Below, in pieces: positions 8,556 to 16,322 of a DNA stretch of 29,113 nt (the stretch's first letter is position 1; each line of letters starts with the position of its first letter). The DNA is taken from the NCBI GenBank assembly GCA_050700835.1, contig JBOHDX010000151.1:1-29113 (forward strand), read 5' to 3'. The DNA is from JBOHDX01 sp050700835 (lineage in GTDB: Bacteria > Actinomycetota > Actinomycetes > Propionibacteriales > Nocardioidaceae). A program made the position numbers and the translations under genes. The notes below the pieces were generated by a model. It saw nothing but the letters and a program-made list of their open reading frames with translations. It ran no database searches and was not told the origin of the DNA.

Positions 8556-9199
8556 GCGTCGGTCGCCGTGTGAGGTCCCGTGTCGGGCGTCGTGTCCGGT
8601 TCTGGGTCGGGCTCGCGGGCATGCTCGGGCTCGAGGTCGCCGGCCTCGTCCAGCTCGGGCAGGAACGGCGCCAGCGCAGGCAGCTCGTCGAGGCTGCCGA
8701 GGCCAATCCGTTCGCAGAAGTAGGACGTCGTGCGATACAGGATCGCCCCGGACTCGACGTCGCTGCCGGCCTCCTCGACCAGGCCACGGGTGACCAGGGT
8801 GCGCATCACGCCGTCGACGTTGACGCCACGGATCGCGGACACCCGACCACGGCTGACCGGCTGCCGGTAGGCCACCACGGCCAGCGTCTCCAGCGCCGCC
8901 TGGGTCAGCCGAGCCTGCTGACCGTCCAGCACGAAGCGCTCCACCGCGGGCGCAAACGTCTCGCGGGTGAAGTAGCGCCAGCCGCCACCGATGTTGCGCA
9001 GCTCGAAGCCACGCCCCTCGGCGTCATAACCGCGGGCCAGCTCGTCCAGGGCCGTCTCGACGTCGTGCGGTGGATGACCGACCGCCTGCGCCAGCGTCAG
9101 GTGGTCCAGCGGCTGGTCTGCCACCATCAGCACGGCTTCGAGGGCGGGCGTCAGGTCGAGCAGGTCCGGCTCGAGTGTGAGCTCGGCGTCGTCATTCAT
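8552..9199 (-). CDS. scpB: Segregation and condensation protein B
   Basis: ScpB binds as a dimer to ScpA and helps the SMC-kleisin complex compact and segregate chromosomes. The 215-residue protein has two winged-helix domains. The first spans about 15-90 (LTPALEAVLMVADQPL...GGGWRYFTRETFAPAVERF). The second contains LTQAALETLAVVAYRQPVSRGRVSAIRGVNVDGVM, the most conserved part of the family. The tail is acidic, Pro/Thr-rich and probably disordered. The ATG at 9197-9199 (MNDDAEL) overlaps the scpA stop by 8 nt (ATGAATGA), consistent with coupled, stoichiometric synthesis. The frame extends further upstream, but that part lies inside scpA and is not conserved. Confidence 0.93.
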   Translation of the reverse strand: MNDDAELTLEPDLLDLTPALEAVLMVADQPLDHLTLAQAVGHPPHDVETALDELARGYDAEGRGFELRNIGGGWRYFTRETFAPAVERFVLDGQQARLTQAALETLAVVAYRQPVSRGRVSAIRGVNVDGVMRTLVTRGLVEEAGSDVESGAILYRTTSYFCERIGLGSLDELPALAPFLPELDEAGDLEPEHAREPDPEPDTTPDTGPHTATDA

Positions 9200-10118
9200 C
9201 AGGTTCCTCGGGTACGTCGGGGTCGGCCGACTCTGCGGCGGCCGGTCGTGTGTCGTCGACGTCGGCTCCTGGCGGTTCGTCGAACTCGGCACCGACCTCG
9301 AGGTCGCCCTCGGCAGTGCCGGTCCAGCGTACGTGCAGCTCCCCGAGCGGCGTGATCTGCTCGAAGGCGACGGCCCCCTCGCGGAAGAGCTCCAGCAGAG
9401 CCAGGAACCGCGCGACCGTGGTCAGCATGTCCGGTGAGTCCGCGGTCAACGCCCGGAACGTGGCCGACCCGTGACGTCGAAGCTGCGCGACGACCAGGGA
9501 CGCCTGCTCGCGAACGCTCACCAGCGGCGCATGCAGGTGCGCGAGCGACATCACCGGGACTGGCTTGGGTTCCAGGGCCTTCGCCGCCAGCTCGGCGAAC
9601 TGCTCGGGACCCAACGTGATCAGGACGTCGGGAAGGAGGGTGGCGAACCGTGGTTCGAGACCCACCGACCGCGGGTGTCGGTGAATCTGGGCTGCGAGGC
9701 GGCTGGCAAGGACGCCGGCGACCTGCTTGAACGCGCGGTACTGCAGCAGGCGCGCGAACAGCAGGTCCCGCGCTTCGAGCAGGGCAAGGTCCTCCTCGTC
9801 CTCCACCTCGGCCTGCGGCAACAGCCTCGCCGCTTTGAGGTCGAGCAGCGTGGCCGCCACCACCAGGAACTCCGTGGTCTCGTCCAGATCAGCGTCACCG
9901 CCGGAGCCAGCGGTGAGCTCCTTGATGTGTGCGATGAAGTCGTCGGTGACCTTGCTCAGGGCTACTTCAGTGATGTCGAGCTTGTGCTTGGAGATCAGGC
10001 CGAGCAACAGGTCGAAAGGCCCCTCGAACACGTCGAGGTGCACCGCGAAGCCTGGGGCTGGTCCATCTGCCACAGGAGCCGCCATCTGACTACGGGCGGG
10101 CGCTGCTGCCGGCGTCAT
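9192..10118 (-). CDS. scpA: Segregation and condensation protein A (kleisin)
   Basis: ScpA is the kleisin that bridges the SMC heads and carries ScpB. The 308-residue protein opens with a variable Ala/Pro-rich stretch and then the canonical N-terminal helix region FAVHLDVFEGPFDLLLGLISKHKLDITEVALSKVTDDF. FLVVAATLLDLKAARLLP follows, and a C-terminal winged-helix portion (MLTTVARFLALLELFREGAVAFEQ, with ELHVRW) contacts the SMC head. The acidic tail beyond it is probably disordered. The ATG overlaps the stop of the upstream RHH-like gene as ATGA, and the 3' end overlaps scpB. Continuous overlaps from the parA-like gene through rluB suggest one transcript. Confidence 0.94.
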   Translation of the reverse strand: MTPAAAPARSQMAAPVADGPAPGFAVHLDVFEGPFDLLLGLISKHKLDITEVALSKVTDDFIAHIKELTAGSGGDADLDETTEFLVVAATLLDLKAARLLPQAEVEDEEDLALLEARDLLFARLLQYRAFKQVAGVLASRLAAQIHRHPRSVGLEPRFATLLPDVLITLGPEQFAELAAKALEPKPVPVMSLAHLHAPLVSVREQASLVVAQLRRHGSATFRALTADSPDMLTTVARFLALLELFREGAVAFEQITPLGELHVRWTGTAEGDLEVGAEFDEPPGADVDDTRPAAAESADPDVPEEPDE

Positions 10119-10504
10119 CGTGCGGCGGTGACCTTGGCGAGCCTGTGCACGATGGCCGAGTCGCTCCCGCGTTGGTCGAAGTCGGCCAGCACGATCGCGA
10201 GCGCCTCTCGTACCAAGCGTCCACGATCGACCGCCGATCCCAGCTCTCGGCGTAGCGCCAGCCGGGTGTGCTCGAGGTCGAGCAGCTCGTCGGCGGTGAT
10301 GTAGACGGTCATCTTCTCGTCGTGCCGCACGCGTCCGCTGCCGCGGCGCCGGTCAGTGCCGTCGGCGCCGGCGCTGTCTGGGACGGTGACGGGGCCGGTG
10401 CCGTCGGGGACGGTGACCGGGCCGGTGACGGGGCCGTTCACCGGGACGTGGTCGTCCTCGGACTGGGTGGGACGGAACAGCTCGTCCGCGCCCGGCAGGC
10501 TCAC
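10115..10504 (-). CDS. Small basic protein with ribbon-helix-helix-like C-terminus, ParA neighbour
   Basis: I do not recognise a named family for this 129-residue protein. The N-terminus (VSLPGADELFRPT) is followed by a low-complexity linker with repeats of the type GPVTGPVTVPDGTGPVTVPD, visible in DNA as repeated GACGGTGAC/GGGGCCGGTG units. The C-terminal half, KMTVYITADELLDLEHTRLALRRELGSA followed by VDRGRLVREALAIVLADFD, has the strand-helix-helix rhythm of a ribbon-helix-helix DNA-binding domain: a short beta strand (MTVYI) and then two helices. The GTG start at 10502-10504 overlaps the parA stop as GTGA, and the stop overlaps scpA as ATGA. Its position between a ParA-like ATPase and ScpA suggests a DNA-binding partner of that ATPase, in the way plasmid ParA proteins use RHH ParG/CopG-type partners. 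This is inference. Confidence 0.75.
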   Translation of the reverse strand: MSLPGADELFRPTQSEDDHVPVNGPVTGPVTVPDGTGPVTVPDSAGADGTDRRRGSGRVRHDEKMTVYITADELLDLEHTRLALRRELGSAVDRGRLVREALAIVLADFDQRGSDSAIVHRLAKVTAAR

Positions 10505-11466
10505 GCGGCGTGACAACGGAACAGCACCTCGCGGGCGAGCTGACGGTACGACTGGGCGCCGGGCGATCCGGTCGCGTAGGACGTGATGGGTTCACCGGCC
10601 ACCGTGGAGTCGGAGAACTTGATGGTGCGCCGGATGACGGTGTGGAACACGCCTTCACCCCAGCCGTCGACAAGGGTCTGCAGGACCTCGCGCCCGTGCA
10701 GCGTTCGGCCGTCGAACATCGTGCCGAGCAGCCCGACGATGCGCAGCTTCGGGTTGAGCCGCTCGGTCACCTTGTCGATGGTGTCCTTGAGCAAGGCAAC
10801 GCCGCGCAGCGCGAAGTACTCGCACTCCAGCGGCACGATCACACCGTCGGCAGCGGTCAACGCGTTGATCGTCAGCAGCCCCAGTGACGGTTGGCAGTCG
10901 ATCAGCACGACGTCGTAGTCGGCGAGCGCCGGCTCGATCACCCGCTGCAGCGTCGACTCCCGCGCCACCTCCTGCACCAGCTGCACCTCGGCCGCGGACA
11001 GGTCGATGTTGGACGGGACCAGGTCGAGACCGGTGACGTTCGTCTTGATCACGACGTCGGACACGCGTACGTCGCGCTGCATCAGCAGGTTGTAGACGGT
11101 CAGGTCGAGCTCGTTCGGGTTCAGCCCGAGGCCGACGGACAGCGAGCCCTGCGGGTCGAAGTCGACGAGCAGCACGCGGCGGCCCATCTCCGCCAGCGCG
11201 GCACCGAGGTTGATCGTCGTCGTCGTCTTGCCGACACCGCCCTTCTGGTTGCACATGGCGATCACCCGGGCGGGGCCGTGGGTGCTCACCGGCCCTGGGT
11301 CGGGGAGATCGGGCAGGGGCCGCCCCGTGGGGCCGATCTCGGCGGCGACCGGGTCGGACGCCGCAGCGTCGGCGACCGCCGGCGGCTGCGTCTCCATGGA
11401 TGTGTTCACCAGGGCCTCGTCTCGTGCTGGGCCGGATGCCGACGTGTCGATCAATCGATCTGTCAT
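10501..11466 (-). CDS. parA: ParA/Soj-family ATPase
   Basis: This is a Walker-type ATPase of the ParA/MinD superfamily with a deviant Walker A, NQKGGVGKTTTTINLG, near residues 73-88. The conserved LLVDFDPQGSLSVGLG, DYDVVLIDCQPSLGLLTINAL and PLECEYFALRG blocks of chromosomal ParA proteins follow. About 65 residues of disordered Ala/Pro-rich sequence precede the fold, and the ATG at 11466 is only the most upstream reasonable start; MET at residue 24 is an alternative. It is not next to parB, gidB or the origin. It resembles the second, scpAB-linked ParA of actinobacteria (Rv1708 in M. tuberculosis, from memory), whose role is less well defined than that of the origin-proximal ParA. Downstream genes are linked by NTGA overlaps. 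Confidence 0.92.
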   Translation of the reverse strand: MTDRLIDTSASGPARDEALVNTSMETQPPAVADAAASDPVAAEIGPTGRPLPDLPDPGPVSTHGPARVIAMCNQKGGVGKTTTTINLGAALAEMGRRVLLVDFDPQGSLSVGLGLNPNELDLTVYNLLMQRDVRVSDVVIKTNVTGLDLVPSNIDLSAAEVQLVQEVARESTLQRVIEPALADYDVVLIDCQPSLGLLTINALTAADGVIVPLECEYFALRGVALLKDTIDKVTERLNPKLRIVGLLGTMFDGRTLHGREVLQTLVDGWGEGVFHTVIRRTIKFSDSTVAGEPITSYATGSPGAQSYRQLAREVLFRCHAA

Positions 11467-11534
11467 CCGCCGTCGGCGACTCTATGCGCAGCCCGAAACC
11501 GCGAACAAGCCAGGCTTGCGCATCGGTTTCCGCC

Positions 11535-11585
11535 TGTGCACAAGGGTGCGCTGACCATGCACAAGTCAATCTCGATTGGGGACAA
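11535..11585 (-). promoter_or_regulatory. Three DnaA-box-like 9-mers at 21-bp spacing upstream of the parA-like gene
   Basis: On the minus strand three same-direction 9-mers are seen: TTGTCCCCA (11577-11585), TTGTGCATG (11556-11564) and TTGTGCACA (11535-11543). The last fits the DnaA box TTRTNCACA exactly, the first differs from the actinobacterial TTGTCCACA at one base, and the middle one is degenerate. The repeat interval is exactly 21 bp both times. They lie 70-120 bp upstream of the parA start, in the 176-bp gap behind xerD. Binding by DnaA, or by the RHH-like protein of the same operon, is inference. Confidence 0.4.
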
Positions 11586-11642
11586 CCCTGTGGAGACACG
11601 CCGGTCGGATCCGCACGATTCGGACGCCGGCGACACGCGCGG

Positions 11643-12590
11643 CTACTCGAGGGCGCGCGGGTGGGCGGTTGCATAGACCTCGCGCAGGCGGTCGACAGTG
11701 ACCAGCGTGTAGATCTGTGTCGTGGTCACAGACGCGTGCCCGAGCAGCTCCTGCACCACGCGTACGTCGGCACCGCCGTCGAGCAGGTGTGTCGCGAACG
11801 AGTGCCGCAAGGTGTGCGGTGACACATCCGCGGTCACCCCGGCCCTCTCGGCGGCGCGCACCAGCAACGTCCAGGCACTCTGCCGCGACAGCCGGCCCCC
11901 ACGTGCGTTGAGGAACACCGCCGGGGTGCCCTTGCCGGCAACAATGAGCACCGGACGGGCGCCCACGAGATACGCCTCGACCGCGCGCACGGCGTAGGAG
12001 CCGACGGGCACGACCCGCTGCTTGCCTCCCTTGCCGGCGAGCCTGACGCTGGCCGCCTCCAGATCGAGGTCGTCGAGATCCAGGCCGACCGCCTCGGAGA
12101 TCCGGGCGCCGGTGCCGTACAACACCTCGAGCAGCGCCTGGTCGCGCAGTGCCAGGGTGGTCCCGGCGCTGCCCGCGGCCCGCAGGATCGCCTCCACGTC
12201 GGCCAATGCCAGCGCCTTGGGCAGCCGCTTCGCCGGTGTCGGCGGCCGCACGTCGGCCGCGGCGTTCGTATCGACGACCCCTTCGCGGAGGGCGAACCGG
12301 TGCAGGCCTCGCACCGCCACCACCGTGCGGGCGGCGCTGCTGGCGCCGAGTGATGCATGGTCGGTGTCGCCCTCGCGCAGGTGCATGACGAACTCGGCGA
12401 GGTCCGCCTCCCGGACGGCGCGCGGGTCGTCGATCCCTCGGCAGCTGAGGAATCCGGCGTACCGCCTCAGGTCACGGCGGTAGGACGTGACCGTGTTGCG
12501 CGCCAAACCCCTCTCGACCTGCAGGTGGTCGAGGTAGGACGTGACGAGCCGGTCGAGCGCCGAGGCGGGTCGGACCGAGGGATCTGTCAG
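11643..12590 (-). CDS. xerD: Tyrosine recombinase XerD, probable CTG start
   Basis: XerD acts with XerC at dif to resolve chromosome dimers before division. From Leu1 (ALDRLVTSYLDHLQVERGLA) the protein shows a SAM-like core-binding domain and a catalytic domain with Arg163 (GTGARISEAVGLD), His259 and Arg262 (PHTLRHSFATHLL), His285 (LGHASVTTTQ) and Tyr294 (QIYT), so all active-site residues are present. There is no ATG, GTG or TTG codon between the ATG at 12719 and the conserved domain. The ATG start would add 43 unconserved residues translated across ald. The CTG at 12588-12590 forms a CTGA overlap with the ald stop, like the GTGA/ATGA overlaps elsewhere in this block, and is preceded by GAGG. 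It gives 315 residues, close to normal XerD length. Confidence 0.9.
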   Translation of the reverse strand: MTDPSVRPASALDRLVTSYLDHLQVERGLARNTVTSYRRDLRRYAGFLSCRGIDDPRAVREADLAEFVMHLREGDTDHASLGASSAARTVVAVRGLHRFALREGVVDTNAAADVRPPTPAKRLPKALALADVEAILRAAGSAGTTLALRDQALLEVLYGTGARISEAVGLDLDDLDLEAASVRLAGKGGKQRVVPVGSYAVRAVEAYLVGARPVLIVAGKGTPAVFLNARGGRLSRQSAWTLLVRAAERAGVTADVSPHTLRHSFATHLLDGGADVRVVQELLGHASVTTTQIYTLVTVDRLREVYATAHPRALE

Positions 12591-13702
12591 ACGAGCACCT
12601 CGTCCAGGGTGAGGCTGGGCCGCCCGTGGGCCGCAGCGACCGGCCCATTGGTGAGATGGCCGTCGTAGGTGTTGAGACCGAGCGACAGGCTGTGGTCGTC
12701 CCTCAGCGCCTGACGCCATCCCTTGTCGGCCAAGGCCGCGGCGTAGGGAAGGGTGACGTTCGTCAACGCGTAGGTCGACGTGTGCGGGACGGCACCGGGC
12801 ATGTTCGCCACGCAGTAGAACACCGAGTTGTGCACCTTGTACGTCGGCTCGGCGTGCGTGGTGGGACGGGAGTCCTCGAAGCAGCCGCCCTGGTCGATCG
12901 AGATGTCCACCAGCACGCTGCCCGGCAGCATCCGGCTGACCAGCTCGTTGGAGACCAGGGTCGGCGCCTTGGCGCCTGGCACGAGCACGGCGCCGATCAC
13001 CAGGTCGGCGTCGAGCACGGCCCGCTCGACCTCGTAGCTGTTGGAGGCCACGGTCTGCAGGTGCCCTTGGTAGATCTTGTCGGCCTGGCGCAACCGGTCG
13101 ATGTTCTTGTCGAGCAGCAGCACCTCCGCCTGCATGCCGAGCGCGATCGCGGCGGCGTTCATGCCGGAGACGCCCGCACCGATCACGACAACCTTGGCGG
13201 CGTAGACACCCGAGACCCCGCCCATCAGCACACCGCGGCCCCCGCCCTGCCGCATCAGGTGGTACGCCCCGGCCTGAGGTGCCAGGCGACCGGCCACCTC
13301 ACTCATCGGGGCCAGCAGCGGAAGCGCGCCGTCCGGGGTCTGCACGGTCTCGTAGGCGATGCCGGTCACCTTGCGCTCCAGCAACACCTCCGTGCACTCC
13401 GCGGACGCGGCGAGGTGCAGGTAGGTGAACAGGGTCTGTCCCTCGCGCATCCGGTGGTGCTCGCTGGTGATCGGCTCCTTGACCTTGAGGATCAGGTCAC
13501 CGGTGGCCCAGACGTCGTCGGCCGTCGCGAGGATCTTGGCCCCGGCGGCGCTGAACTGGTCGTCGGGTATCGACGACCCCACACCAGCGTCCTTCTCCAC
13601 GTAGACCTCGTGTCCGTGGGTCGCCAGCTCGTGCACGCCGGCCGGCGTGATGGCCACGCGGTACTCGTGGTTCTTGACTTCCCTGGGCACGCCGATCTTC
13701 AT
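12587..13702 (-). CDS. ald: Alanine dehydrogenase
   Basis: Ald reversibly deaminates L-alanine to pyruvate and ammonium with NAD, and in mycobacteria also supports NAD recycling at low oxygen. The 371-residue protein matches the family closely: MKIGVPREVKNHEYRVAITP with Arg15, catalytic Lys75 (LKVKEP) and His96 (TYLHLA), and the Rossmann motif VVVIGAGVSGMNAAAIALG. SIDQGGCFE and FYCVANMPGAVPHTSTYALTN lie near the end. The ATG is preceded by GGAGG at good spacing. The gene is separated by 120 bp from the upstream Nudix gene and probably has its own promoter there. Its stop overlaps the probable CTG start of xerD. In M. tuberculosis, ald lies elsewhere, so its place here is a difference from that genome. 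Confidence 0.96.
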   Translation of the reverse strand: MKIGVPREVKNHEYRVAITPAGVHELATHGHEVYVEKDAGVGSSIPDDQFSAAGAKILATADDVWATGDLILKVKEPITSEHHRMREGQTLFTYLHLAASAECTEVLLERKVTGIAYETVQTPDGALPLLAPMSEVAGRLAPQAGAYHLMRQGGGRGVLMGGVSGVYAAKVVVIGAGVSGMNAAAIALGMQAEVLLLDKNIDRLRQADKIYQGHLQTVASNSYEVERAVLDADLVIGAVLVPGAKAPTLVSNELVSRMLPGSVLVDISIDQGGCFEDSRPTTHAEPTYKVHNSVFYCVANMPGAVPHTSTYALTNVTLPYAAALADKGWRQALRDDHSLSLGLNTYDGHLTNGPVAAAHGRPSLTLDEVLV

Positions 13703-13822
13703 CGATCGTCCTCCGCTTCAAGGCGACTGGGCGCCTGGTGTGTGCCGCGCCACCGGCGCGGCTTCGAAGCGGATTCTAGTGACCGGTGTCACCGTCGGGG
13801 GCGGCCCGGGTCCCTCGTCCCC

Positions 13823-14530
13823 TCAGTCGTCGTCGGACACGGGGCGACGCAGCGACTCGACTGCGCCGCGACTCACCGCGACGGAGGCGGCCAGCACCCC
13901 CGCACATGCCATCGAATCGGACATGCGGCCCGACAGGACGGCATCGACGGCCGTGTCCAGGGGGACCCAGACCTGCGTCATGTCGGCCTCCTCGAAGCGT
14001 CGCTCCGGCTGCTCGCCGGCCGGGGTGAGGCCACGGGCGAGATAGATGGTCCACCGTTCGTCGCTGATGCCTGGCGAGGCGGCAAGCTCGAGCAGCAGTC
14101 GCCAGTCGGAGGCGACCAGAGACGCCTCCTCGGCCAGCTCACGGGCGGCGGCGTCGACCGGATCCTCGCCGTCGACATCGAGGATGCCGGCGGGGATCTC
14201 CACGAGACGCTCACCCACCGGATGGCGGTACTGCAGCAGCAGCAGCACTCGATCCGTCTCGTCAAGGGCGACCACGCCCACGGCACCTCGGTGCTCGAGC
14301 ACGGTGCGGACGAACGACTCACCGGAGCCGCTGCGGACAGTGTCCTCGCGCACGGAGACGAAACCGCCGTCGTACGGCCGGCGGGTGGCCACCACCGGCC
14401 AGCGCTCCGTCGAGTCGGCGAGGTCGTCGTCGTCGGTCAGGACGTAGCCGGGAAGGTTCCGACCCGTCACCGGCGGGTCGCTTCCTGCCGTCTTGTCCTT
14501 GGAACCGCGGCGACGATCGGGCACCTTCAC
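13823..14530 (-). CDS. Nudix hydrolase, ADP-ribose pyrophosphatase type
   Basis: This 235-residue Nudix enzyme is likely to cleave ADP-ribose to AMP and ribose 5-phosphate. The catalytic loop reads PAGILDVDGEDPVDAAARELAEEASL, shown here as the Nudix box GILDVDGED...REL.EEASL, with the usual final Gly replaced by Ser and one extra residue before the first Glu, as in other actinobacterial ADPRases. Upstream VLLLLQYRHPVGERLVEIPAG is typical of the ADPRase subgroup. The first 30 residues are charged and variable. The GTG start overlaps the pyrG stop as GTGA. The same pair is found in M. tuberculosis (Rv1699-Rv1700), which supports the call. The substrate is inferred from subgroup motifs. Confidence 0.9.
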   Translation of the reverse strand: MKVPDRRRGSKDKTAGSDPPVTGRNLPGYVLTDDDDLADSTERWPVVATRRPYDGGFVSVREDTVRSGSGESFVRTVLEHRGAVGVVALDETDRVLLLLQYRHPVGERLVEIPAGILDVDGEDPVDAAARELAEEASLVASDWRLLLELAASPGISDERWTIYLARGLTPAGEQPERRFEEADMTQVWVPLDTAVDAVLSGRMSDSMACAGVLAASVAVSRGAVESLRRPVSDDD

Positions 14531-16269
14531 GCCGACACCGAGGCCGGCGCCACGGTCGTGTGGGCACGCGCCGCGTCGGCCGACTCGTGCGGCGTCATCC
14601 GGCGCAGGTCCTCGCCGTCGACCGGCAGCAGCATCTCGCGCTGCCGGGCGAGGGCCGCCGCCACGAGTCCGACGAACAGCGGGTGTGGTCGGGTCGGGCG
14701 GGACCGCAGCTCCGGGTGCGCCTGGGTGGACACGTAGTAGGGATGGACCTCGCGCGGCAGCTCCACGAACTCGACCAAGGTGGAGTCCGGCGAGGTGCCG
14801 GAGAACACGAGTCCCGCCTGCTCAAGCAGGTCGCGGTAGGCGTTGTTGACCTCGTAGCGGTGGCGGTGCCGCTCCTCGACGGACGTGGTGCCGTAGGCCT
14901 CGGCCACCACGCTCCCTGGCACCAGCGTGGCCGGCCAGAGCCCGAGCCGCATCGTGCCGCCGAGGTCGCCGGCGCCGTTCACGTAGACCTCCTGCTCCTC
15001 CATCGTGGCGATCACCTTGTCCGCCACGTCGTCGTCGAACTCGCTGGAGCTGGCACCCTCGATACCGGCGACCGAGCGGGCGTACTCGATGACCATGCAC
15101 TGCAGGCCAAGGCACAGGCCGAGTGTCGGGACGGCGCGGGTGCGGGCGTAGGCGAGGGCACCGATCTTGCCCTCGATGCCGCGGATCCCGAAGCCCCCCG
15201 GGACGCAGACTGCGTCGACGTCGCCGAGATGCTTGGCGGCACCCTCCGCGGTGGCGCACTCGTCGGAGGGGACCCACCGCAGGTGCACCCTGGCGTCGTT
15301 GGCGAAGCCTCCAGCGCGCAGCGCCTCCACGACCGACAGGTAGGCGTCGGGGAGGTCGATGTACTTGCCGACAAGGGCGACGGTGACCTCCTCGGCAGGG
15401 TCGTGCACCCGCCGCAGCAGGTCGTCCCACTGCGACCAGTCGACGTCGCGGAACGGCAGGTTGAGTCGGCGTACGACGTAGGCGTCGAGCCCCTCGGAGT
15501 GCAGGACCTTGGGGATGTCGTAGATCGACGGCGCGTCGACCGCGGCGACAACCGCCTCGGCGTCGACGTCGCACATCAGTGAGATCTTGCGTTTCACCGA
15601 CGCCGGGATCGGCCGATCCGCCCGGCACACGACGGCATCCGGTGCGATGCCGACCTGTCGTAGTGCGGCGACGGAATGCTGCGTGGGCTTGGTCTTGAGC
15701 TCTCCGGACGGTCCGATGTAGGGCACGAGCGAGACGTGCAGGAAGAAGCAGTTGTCTCTCCCGACGTCGTGGCGGACCTGGCGCGCGGCCTCCAGGAACG
15801 GCAGCGACTCGATGTCACCGACGGTCCCGCCGATCTCGTGGATGACGAGGTCGACCTCGGGCCCCTCCATGCCGCGCATCCGGTGCTTGATCTCGTTGGT
15901 GATGTGCGGAATCACCTGGACCGTGTCGCCGAGGTATTCGCCGCGTCGCTCCTTCGCGATCACGTCGGAGTAGACCCGCCCCGTGGTCACGTTGGCGCGG
16001 CCCGACAGGTTCACGTCGAGGAAGCGCTCATAGTGTCCGATGTCGAGGTCGGTCTCAGCCCCGTCATCGGTGACGAACACCTCGCCGTGCTGGAACGGGT
16101 TCATCGTGCCGGGGTCGACATTGAGGTAAGGGTCGAGCTTCTGCATCGTCACCCGGACACCGCGCGACTTCAGCAACCGACCGAGACTCGACGCCGTGAG
16201 GCCCTTGCCCAGGGACGAGGCGACTCCCCCGGTGACGAACAAGTGCTTGATGACGGCGCTGGCGGCCAA
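14527..16269 (-). CDS. pyrG: CTP synthase
   Basis: PyrG makes CTP from UTP, ATP and glutamine in the cytoplasm. The 580-residue protein has the N-terminal synthase domain (KHLFVTGGVASSLGKGLTAS, then KLDPYLNVDPGTMNPFQHGE and IHEIGGTVGDIES) and a C-terminal class I glutamine amidotransferase domain. The latter has the nucleophile Cys386 (LGLCLGLQCM) and the His-Glu pair in QAHPELRSRPTRPHP. Length is slightly above the usual 535-560 because of a short Ala-rich tail. The TTG at 16267-16269 is the best start: GGGAG lies six bases upstream and the frame begins directly before the conserved domain. The Nudix gene follows with a 4-nt overlap. Confidence 0.96.
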   Translation of the reverse strand: MAASAVIKHLFVTGGVASSLGKGLTASSLGRLLKSRGVRVTMQKLDPYLNVDPGTMNPFQHGEVFVTDDGAETDLDIGHYERFLDVNLSGRANVTTGRVYSDVIAKERRGEYLGDTVQVIPHITNEIKHRMRGMEGPEVDLVIHEIGGTVGDIESLPFLEAARQVRHDVGRDNCFFLHVSLVPYIGPSGELKTKPTQHSVAALRQVGIAPDAVVCRADRPIPASVKRKISLMCDVDAEAVVAAVDAPSIYDIPKVLHSEGLDAYVVRRLNLPFRDVDWSQWDDLLRRVHDPAEEVTVALVGKYIDLPDAYLSVVEALRAGGFANDARVHLRWVPSDECATAEGAAKHLGDVDAVCVPGGFGIRGIEGKIGALAYARTRAVPTLGLCLGLQCMVIEYARSVAGIEGASSSEFDDDVADKVIATMEEQEVYVNGAGDLGGTMRLGLWPATLVPGSVVAEAYGTTSVEERHRHRYEVNNAYRDLLEQAGLVFSGTSPDSTLVEFVELPREVHPYYVSTQAHPELRSRPTRPHPLFVGLVAAALARQREMLLPVDGEDLRRMTPHESADAARAHTTVAPASVSA

Positions 16270-16302
16270 GACGGCTCCCGTGGTGTGTCGATCGTGCGGC
16301 TG

Positions 16303-16322
16303 AGTCAGCCAAAGCGCTGACT
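16303..16322 (-). promoter_or_regulatory. Hairpin between the MraY-like gene and pyrG
   Basis: A perfect 7-bp inverted repeat (AGTCAGC 16303-16309 and GCTGACT 16316-16322) with a 6-nt loop overlaps the stop codon of the MraY-like gene and lies 34 bp upstream of the pyrG start. No T-run follows on the minus strand, so it is not a standard intrinsic terminator. It could be a leader structure for pyrG or a processing site; the function is unknown. Confidence 0.3.

Noticed and set aside
13775..13800. Dyad GTGAC-cggt-GTCAC upstream of ald as a regulator site
   Set aside because: Only 5-bp arms and no known match; too weak to support a call.
12626..14737. 703-codon open frame on the plus strand opposite ald and the Nudix gene
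   Set aside because: It is an antisense shadow of two well-supported genes; its residue pattern is typical of reversed high-GC codons, with no domain.
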